DNA of 64,000 bases from Hymenolepis diminuta (taxonomy: Eukaryota; Platyhelminthes; Cestoda; Cyclophyllidea; Hymenolepididae), in contig CAADRB010000030.1 in assembly GCA_900708905.1 (NCBI GenBank), forward strand, positions 1,801,139 to 1,865,138, written 5' to 3'. Made by a program: the position numbers and the translations under genes. Below, one piece after another: positions 57,408-64,000 of the stretch (its first letter is position 1; each line of letters starts with the position of its first letter). Under the pieces are notes generated by a model. That model made no database searches, was not told where the DNA came from, and saw only the letters and a list, made by a program, of their open reading frames with translations.

Positions 57408-58964
57408 CCATATCAATTAATACACACATATTACCTGTCATTATTTGACCTTTCCCCAATTACTCACATCATTGTTGGTGCAAGGCCGAGGCTAAAGATA
57501 TTTCAGACGAGAAAAAAAACTAACGGCGAATAATTTAATCTATTTATATGTTTGGTGGTTAGTTAGTTAGTGCGGATTCTTACTAAAGGTCTTCCCTACC
57601 GCTTGCAAGATATATAGTATCCGTTGTGCTAGTGGAAAGATAACATTGAAGAGGGGTGGTGGTTTAAGACAGATGGACCCAGTATGTGCCCTCGGGAGGA
57701 TATTACGGGCAGATGGATGGGTTTGGGAAGGGGTGGCAGATGAATAAGTATCGGCAGTAGTTTCCACAGCGGGAGGGGTGCCAGGCATGTGACCTTTTAC
57801 TCGCTCGGGTAATCAGTGGCGGCTTATAGTAATAGCAGAAATCCCCACATTGTCTATTCAGATACGGGCAAATCATGCATACATAGGTATGGGAAGTACC
57901 AGATTTATCCCTGGCCACACACGGCGGGGGTATATTTCAGTCAAATCCCTATTCTTCTAAACCGTCATTGTAAAATATCTGTCTTTTTTCTCCGGAAAAG
58001 TGCGAATATAAACCCGTAGTAATCCAAGTCTACTCTCAGTTAAACGAGCAATTAAATTTCTCTTCTCGGATTCCTAGTCATTGTCGTGAATCTAGATGAT
58101 TTGGTAATAAAAGAGTCACCGTTTAGTGCGGAGAATCAAATATCATCTAAGTGCTTGATGACGTATTGCTATAAGACGTGTCCGCAGAATTGGAGAATTT
58201 ATGAATTCGTAGGATTGGCGGTTAAATAAACAAATAATGGTATTATATACCTAGTTTCCACGCTATTATAATATGTCTATATTTTGAAATAAGTGGATTA
58301 TCATGTCATCTTAGCGCATCTACGTTCATTGAAATGACGCTAGCTAGGAGGTTTTCAACATTGCAAAGCCAACTAAAGTCCATTTAGTGATAAATATGCA
58401 TTGACATTACTTTTGCCATGAATGACTCTTTTACATTGTTGTAATCTTGCTATGATCCATCTGTCCACTGAATATCGCTAATTTGCTGTTGACTCAGGCT
58501 CAGGGAGATAATGACAAGCATGTATTTACGCCCAAGACATTTTGTTAACTAAAAAGAAACTATATACATTAATGAATAAAAGCCATCTTCATATTAGTGA
58601 TGCTTGGAGGTAAAAACACTACCGGACTGATAACACGTTTTGTACCATATTGATGCGCGACATAGCGACAATCTATGTGAATAGCTTATCCTAAGGCCAA
58701 TCGTAAACATCGCAGCTTTGAGCTTTGATTTGTTATAGGTTATTGCTAATTCAATACAATGCTATAGGTTAATATATTTTCAACGAATAAAATCAAAGTT
58801 TATAAATGCGTGCTTTGCGTTACGTCCGTTCACTAGTCCTCAAATTGAATTCAGTTTCTTATATCATAAGGATTTTTGAAATCATTTGTGCCACAGACAA
58901 CTCACTTTTGATAGCGATTGATTTATTTTGTTTAAGAGCCCGGTTATGTTCTGAGTTACACTAG

Positions 58965-58996
58965 CCTTTTAAGATTATCTGTGAATCCGTGTTTTT
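58965..58996 (+). CDS. FGF-like gene, first recognised exon
   Basis: Between 'gttacactag' and a GTAAGT donor; ten codons plus two bases (PFKIICESVF). There is an in-frame TAG exactly at the acceptor, so the frame cannot extend upstream unspliced. The initiation codon must come from an upstream exon or from a trans-spliced leader. Confidence 0.45.
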
Positions 58997-61900
58997 GTAA
59001 GTTGATTAAATGCAGAATTCGACTGCACTTCGCTTACTAAGTCATAGTTATCAAAAAAAATTTAAAATGAATGCACTTTTATCACAAAATGATTAGTAAA
59101 CATCTTTTTGCTCAATTTTAGTGTATGGATTGTGATATTCTGTACGCTGACGATGATTGAACCTTCTAAACAATATGCCAAGGTAAGATTTATAACAGTG
59201 TGAAATGCAGCGTTCACCTTATATTTGACCTCAAGTACATGTTATTGCGTAGCAGTACTAATAAAGAAATATTTGTTACAGTTTTGCTAGAATTTAATGT
59301 TTTAGACCATCTGGGAAGAGCCATTTTATCTTTGTTGAGTTCATGAAATAAATGACTGTTTTGGCATATTAAAGGGAGATGTTTGTGAGCTTAAATAAAT
59401 TTCCCAGTAGTCCCTTTAAATTAGAATTATACATCCTCCATTATAGGGTCTGTATCTACAATCTCACTTGCAGTCTGTGAAACAACAACACATTACCAAT
59501 CCTCCATTTCAAGCCTCAGATTACCGGCAACACCATTTTTCTTTTTCTGCAAGAAAATTATCAGATCATTTGACCTCATCTTCTAATGAACAACTAAAAA
59601 TTAACTTTGAATATTATAACGCTTGGATCTACTACTATGCTGCGACCCCCCTCCTTATTGTTTCCAAATCTCAGTCTGCTTCATTAGAGAATGTTTCCCA
59701 AGAGAATGTGCAGTTGAAGAGCAGTGTTGATGGCTTCAAAACTGACGCCGCTTTCCCTGCCTTCCGATTCTACAGTCCCGATATCCGCGCTTATCTTTCC
59801 AAGAGCAATTCCTCCCGGGAAATTGTGGCAGAAGAACGAAATCCATTCAGCCAAATCAGTGAGTTTTGCGACCCCTAATCAAGAGAAATCTTTTAAAGCG
59901 TAGAAAGAAAAAGATTGTTCAAAGTTAAAAAGAAGAGATTGGGATATTAGAAGAAAGAGCCAGGGAATTAACAGAACCCTACTTGACCTGAGCTCCAGAA
60001 TCGCCACGTCTGCTTTCCCAAATTCTAATTTCAGGTGTTTGCTTCGTATGAGTGTTACCTGGAAATGTTTAAATCACTTTCGCAGTTGTTCTCTTTAAAA
60101 CATATTTTTTATGGCATTCATTCAAATGTTGCAATCAGTTAGTCCGCGTCCTTTCATCTAGAAATAGTAATTTTATTCCACACATAATTTTCAATTTCAC
60201 TTAAAGTTCAATATGATTTCTTCATGGGATTTTAATTCACTGTTATACTTTTTCTTCTCAAACGTCTATTTGGCATTTGAAAAATTTGCCTTAGAATAAT
60301 CTGTGTAGAGTTTCCCGTTTTCGGTAGGCGGGATTTTAGCACCTTATTGGTAAGGTTTATTCAGAAGACTTTTCAGCTGGCACTTTAATATTTATTTCTT
60401 TTCTGTTCCAACTATTTCACACGATCCATTCAACGCTGATATGGACAGTATACGGTAGGTAAATCAAATAGAAAGACTGATTCAGCGCATGTTTTAATTA
60501 ATTACATTATAAAATCGCGTTCGATCATAGAATAAATAAATTTAATTATGTTGTAATTCTCTCTGCCTCGATCTTAAATAAAAATAAACGAATTGAGGAA
60601 AGGAACAGTCCTTAATAATGCCGAGATCTGGTCCGCATGTCCACACTGCAAATCCGAGATGTCTGATTTATTTTCCAAATGCTATCTATTGCGCATTTGT
60701 TTTAATATTTATGACTTTTAAACTCTTGTTCGTTTACTACTATTTTCATCAATACCCGGTGTCAAATGGTCATAAAACTAAGGTAAATTTATCTTAATGT
60801 TTAATGTAACCAATTATGTTCGACAGTAATTCTTCTATCATTTTAAATTGTTTTACGATAATGTGATATTGGAAAAGATACATAGAGTCAACCTAGTACC
60901 GTACATTCAAATCCTGGTAAAATGTTTATTTTTTTAGTTGAGTGGGAATGGATGCCTCAACCACGTTACAATGGGGTGTATCTGCGAAACAGAATCTCCA
61001 AACATTTCTTCTGTTTCAACAAAAATGGAAGGCCCGCTGTTCGTGTAAGTCTTCTACTCTAAATAATGTGGAGAGTCTTTAGGAAAAGACGGTTGATAAC
61101 ATAAATTTTTGGAAAACAGGTTTTGTCTAAGTGACTAAGCCGGGGCGTGCAATAATTAATGTAATTATTTTAATTTAATATAATCTGATGGACACTACAC
61201 TTCACTATTACTGGAGAAAAATGGTTAACTAAGTAGCTATTAACTAATTCTGCAGGCTTGCTGCGTAACATAATTATTCATCACTAGTTTACCCGGGACT
61301 TTAATCGTTGGAAATGTTGAATTTATTGATTATCTGTTATTTGCATCAGTAAAGGTAGGATGGAGTCAAGCATATATTCGAATGCAATTTAATAAACTGG
61401 CAAAGTTTCGAAACTTATTTTTCATAGATTGATTAAGCACCAGTACTAATACTTATGTCTCTTCGTCTATAATCAAAACCTGTGGCATAATTGCCGTTGC
61501 TCATGCCTTTCACATTTGAGATCACCTATTTATACCTGCAACAGTCAATGAGATCCAAAAAAGGAATAAATAGTTGATGGTTTCTCAGGAAGAGAGTTCC
61601 TAGTGCAACCTACTCCTTAACAAAGAAAGGCGTTGAGAACACTAGATATAAGAATTGTAATTGAGGTCGTAATCGATGAAGGTGCCACTCTCAATTACCA
61701 ATATTGATCTTCACAGGATTGGTCAAACTAAAGTCGTGTTCTTTTAGAAATAAGATTAATAAATCGAAAGTATGATATTACTTGAACAGTCATAACTTGT
61801 GCATAAGAGAGAAAATTTTGATCTATTTTCTAGTGAGTAAAATGGAAGAAGACAAAATCGTGAAGGGAAAGCAATATGAACAAAAGAGTAATATGGCAAA

Positions 61901-63204
61901 TCTAATAACTTCTTATTTATATTAAAATATCCAGTGACTGTACTCGTCACTGAAATTAATTAATATTATCCTTGTGGAAGACAACATGAGTTTGATTTAT
62001 TAAATATTGAGGTGAATTTACACTTTTCAGTCCGGTATATGCTGGATGAAAATGCATGCTTCGATAGAGAAGCGCTAGCACAGTCAGTTTAAATGCTTAT
62101 CTGTCTATAAATGAAATGTACCTAATAAATTAATTTTAAGATAATTTGGTAAACAACTTTGCACCTCAACGAAATCTCAATCGCTACAGATAAATAACAC
62201 AACGAGATTGAACATTTGTTCACATGGTTTTATGATTAAACTCTTCCTACTTTAATCATGCTTCTTTAAATTGTGGCAATGCTAGGAGTTTGTTTATCAA
62301 ACCGCAAACAATGATTGCCTATGACGAGAGAAAGAGAAGGCAATTAAATCTTTCGGTGAGCATTGATTAAATGGCAGACAAGTTGTCCGTTTAATAGGCC
62401 GCAGTTTACTAGGCGATTGTAAGAATCTTGAATTTTGCGATGGACATGTTAGAGTCGAAAAATTGTCCAGAATCATTTTCACTAACTTCTCATTCAGGAA
62501 AGTTTTGTTTCATATGTTCTCATGATCCTTTTTTATAAAACTACAAAATTTTTTGATTAAATAGTTAGTTACTTCTCATTCATCCTAACACTTACCTCCT
62601 TTTGAAGTAAAATTTAAATAAATGCATCTGTTTGATAATATTTTTATTTTAGAAACATCTGAATCGAGAGCGGTGTCTTCTACACGGTTACATTCGCTTT
62701 TACGGTAGCACCAAACGACCAAAGTTCACAAATAAGAGATTCCAAACTGACAATATTCGTGTGAATACATTGAATAATTTTAATTTTCAAGATTCCATTA
62801 CATCAAGGAATAACAGGAATAACATTAGCAATTATATAACTACAGGCTATCCACAGCGAAATAGACGCTCTCTTCGACGAATTGGTGGCCTAGCAGATTT
62901 TCTGCTTCCTGCAGTGATTCACTTAACATCGAAACAACAAACTCCTGAATGGCGGGTTGGATTCTGTCTAAATGGCCACGCCTTTGCAAACCGCAATCCA
63001 TTTGCTGAAAAGTGTCCCAGCTACACCCTGCCTGTAAGATGGAATCTGCTCTATATGTGTCCACCTATTCCCCGTTATTGCCGTATACCCGAATGTCAAT
63101 CAAATAATACCGTCTACGGTGAACATTTTGGCTGCCCATATACTTGTCGTGCTAGTATCTTTTGCGGAGATACGTCTGATAGAGTTAATGTGGTGTATAC
63201 TTGA
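58965..63204 (+). CDS. Divergent fibroblast growth factor (FGF) family ligand
   Basis: Five exons join in phase: 58965-58996, 59122-59182, 59474-59858, 60938-61044 and 62653-63204 (378 codons; codon 1 is CCT at 58965). FGFs are secreted beta-trefoil ligands of FGFR kinases. A hydrophobic leader (FFVWIVIFCTLTM, codons 10-22) suggests secretion. The core is visible in order: RFYSPDIRAYL (129-139), GVYLRNRISKHFFCFNKNGR (172-191), a Cys at 203, then EWRVGFCLNG (294-303) and LPV (321-323). From Trp-295 to Leu-Pro the spacing equals that of vertebrate FGF2 (W, V at +2, G at +8, LP at +26). The two core introns (phase 1, then phase 0, enclosing a 107-bp exon) match the usual FGF layout with its roughly 104-bp middle exon. 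About 70 extra residues sit before Trp-295, with a furin-like RNRRSLRR (264-271), and a Cys-rich tail follows (326-366). Possible N-glycosylation sites are NVS, NSS and NNT. No ATG is seen in the first exon. Confidence 0.72.
59122..59182 (+). CDS. FGF-like gene, leader exon
   Basis: Between 'ctcaattttag' and GTAAGA; phase 2 in, phase 0 out. It encodes VWIVIFCTLTMIEPSKQYAK, the main part of the hydrophobic leader. Confidence 0.6.
59474..59858 (+). CDS. FGF-like gene, large exon with start of the core
   Basis: Between 'tctcacttgcag' and GTGAGT; phase 0 in, phase 1 out, 128 codons. The first part is a Ser- and Gln-rich region of unknown role. The last part (RFYSPDIRAYLSKSNSSREI) aligns by eye with beta strands 1 to 3 of FGFs, where vertebrate members read R-L-Y-C and then F-L-R-I-H. 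Ends at NPFSQ just before the intron. Confidence 0.7.
60938..61044 (+). CDS. FGF-like gene, middle core exon
   Basis: 107 bp between 'tttatttttttag' and GTAAGT; phase 1 in, phase 0 out. It encodes EWEWMPQPRYNGVYLRNRIS and KHFFCFNKNGRPAVR. The FFCFNKNGR segment corresponds to the 'YLCMN..G.L' strand of FGFs, and the exon ends a few residues later, as in FGF genes. Confidence 0.78.
62653..63204 (+). CDS. FGF-like gene, terminal exon
   Basis: Begins after 'atatttttattttag', phase 0, and is open for 183 codons to TGA. It starts KHLNRERCLL, has an Asn/Arg-rich insertion, then the Trp-to-LeuPro segment and eight cysteines in the last 79 residues (WRVGFC onward). Composition is far less AT-rich than the surrounding DNA. 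Confidence 0.8.
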   Translation, partial: KHLNRERCLLHGYIRFYGSTKRPKFTNKRFQTDNIRVNTLNNFNFQDSITSRNNRNNISNYITTGYPQRNRRSLRRIGGLADFLLPAVIHLTSKQQTPEWRVGFCLNGHAFANRNPFAEKCPSYTLPVRWNLLYMCPPIPRYCRIPECQSNNTVYGEHFGCPYTCRASIFCGDTSDRVNVVYT

Positions 63205-63568
63205 TATTCTTGCATACATCCTACAGCTAACGCCTTTGATGTCATACTTGTTCCCCTCTTTTCACAAATTCCTGTGTTTTATCCTTATTTGTCCGAAAAG
63301 TCCAAAATCAGTTTTCTAGTCATTCCTACTTATATGCGATTTTGGATCCAAATGTGCTATAAAAATTGCCTATTTACTGCTTATTGAAGGTCAATAATCC
63401 AAAAAGCACACTGTGTGAGTATGAATTGTACAGATCCGAACTGTGTGTATTATTGTATATATCAAATATATGCGTACTTACAAATGCTTTGAGCTGTTAT
63501 AAAGCATGAATCTATAGGGGATCGACATCATTTAACACAGCTCCTCGACAAAGATGAAAGGTGGTTAG
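63205..63568. other. Convergent intergenic region
   Basis: 364 bases between the stop of the plus-strand FGF-like gene and the stop of the minus-strand terminal exon. Both 3' UTRs must lie here or overlap. No AATAAA in the plus orientation is present before 63705, which is inside the opposite exon, so the transcripts may overlap. Confidence 0.6.
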
Positions 63569-63841
63569 CTATTGACCGAAGAAGACTTCCAATAGGACAA
63601 ACAAATAAGACATAGAGGAGATATATATTAGACAGAGAGGAAAATATAACGTGCTTAAGAAGTCGGCTATATTTTGCAAATGGTTCATTTCGTCTTTATT
63701 AGTGAATAAAAGAGTTCGTTTTGGAAGAGAAAATATTTTTTTGTCAAATATCGGATTGCTGGGCTCATACGAGAAATGTGTGCTTTCAGAAAATCGGTAA
63801 AATCGGTGTGCAGCAGCTGCTGTCCGCTTTGAGGGCACAAT
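63569..63841 (-). CDS. Terminal exon of a probable Cys-loop ligand-gated ion channel subunit (partial)
   Basis: On the minus strand, after 'ctttcagtttttag', a frame is open for 90 codons to TAG. It begins IVPSKRTAAAAHRFYRFSES, continues through a charged, probably cytoplasmic stretch (FSLPKRTLLFTNKDEMNHLQ) and ends with a hydrophobic segment, DFLSTLYFPLCLIYISSMSY followed by LFVLLEVFF. The spacing D-x-x-S-x-x-x-F-P matches the start of transmembrane helix 4 in pentameric ligand-gated channels (nicotinic, GABA and glutamate-chloride receptors), after which the protein ends, as expected. The usual Arg after Ser and the later Asn and Trp are not conserved, so the assignment is tentative. Channel type cannot be told without the ligand-binding and pore exons, which lie beyond 64000. 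Confidence 0.45.
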   Translation of the reverse strand: MVPSKRTAAAAHRFYRFSESTHFSYEPSNPIFDKKIFSLPKRTLLFTNKDEMNHLQNIADFLSTLYFPLCLIYISSMSYLFVLLEVFFGQ

Positions 63842-64000
63842 CTAAAAACTGAAAGGAAAGTGACCTGTTACATAATTCTAAAATAATACAATAAGTGCCT
63901 TCAGATCACCTTAGTTCAAGTGACTCACTCAGACACGGTGGTATGAGGGGGAGTCGAGATGTGATGTTTGAATAGGAATATAATGATAATTGAGGTATCC
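63842..64000 (-). other. Start of the intron upstream of the channel-like exon
   Basis: Plus-strand bases right of 63841 read as intron for the minus-strand gene: the acceptor AG is at 63842-63843 with a pyrimidine-rich tract before it. No further exon is visible before the window ends. Confidence 0.5.

Larger units (their letters stand above)
53297..58964. other. Region between candidate exons and the FGF-like gene
   Basis: Mostly AT-rich. It contains a possible small exon at about 54119-54177 (strong 'gtgtgtcgtttcag' acceptor and GTGAGA donor, all frames open briefly), a microprotein ORF at 54324-54443, a hairpin at 57383-57407 and a G-rich plus-strand segment at about 57560-57790. The 5' end and promoter of the FGF-like gene may lie here but were not identified. 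Confidence 0.45.

Noticed and set aside
57567..57918. Two overlapping minus-strand frames rich in Pro, Thr and Cys
   Set aside because: Both come from the C-rich minus strand of a compositionally odd segment. No splice sites, start context or family features support either.
1..64000. CRISPR arrays, bacterial operons, rRNA genes and complete tRNA genes
   Set aside because: No regularly spaced repeats, no operon-like gene packing, no rRNA-like blocks and no foldable tRNA were seen; spliced genes show that this is eukaryotic DNA.

Overview
The window reads as nuclear DNA of a flatworm, most likely a tapeworm or a close parasitic relative. It is AT-rich and gene-sparse, and its genes are split by GT-AG introns. 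In the one gene that can be followed end to end, the 5' introns are tiny (34 to 47 bp) while the 3' introns run from about 0.8 to 9.7 kb. This 5'-small, 3'-large pattern is familiar from schistosomes and cestodes. The repeats (an irritans-type mariner, LTR pieces with a tRNA-Trp-like primer site, decayed Tc1/mariner copies) fit that group. The species cannot be read from the sequence.

Layout. Positions 1 to about 25,560 hold no gene I can name. They are AT-rich, with old dispersed repeats, a few hairpins and one small spliced 3'-terminal exon pair at 10,256-10,533. A mariner transposon lies at 25,570-26,984; it has clear terminal repeats and a TA duplication, is broken in several places, and is interrupted by a 526-base assembly gap. 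The minus-strand gene for UTP18, a U3 snoRNP (small-subunit processome) WD40 protein, fills 30,027-50,809 in nine exons whose phases all join to a 425-residue frame. Its large introns have collected two related LTR-like copies, a decayed Tc1/mariner transposase, a tRNA-derived SINE-like element and copies of a dispersed repeat.

Right of UTP18 are weaker candidates: a divergent ORF pair (52,573-52,992 minus and 53,119-53,296 plus) and a 39-residue membrane microprotein ORF (54,324-54,443). At 58,965-63,204 on the plus strand, five exons with matching phases encode a secreted protein that I read as a divergent fibroblast growth factor. It has a hydrophobic leader, a beta-trefoil core cut by introns at the two places typical of FGF genes, an insertion of about 70 residues containing a possible furin site, and a cysteine-rich tail. 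I consider this the most interesting item in the window. Converging on it, with 364 bases between the two coding regions, is a minus-strand terminal exon (63,569-63,841). It ends in a segment resembling the fourth membrane helix of a Cys-loop ligand-gated ion channel, and the rest of that gene lies beyond the right edge.

The genes do not form an operon or a pathway: a ribosome-biogenesis housekeeping gene sits beside a putative signalling ligand and a putative receptor subunit. All homology calls were made by eye from remembered family features; no database search was possible.
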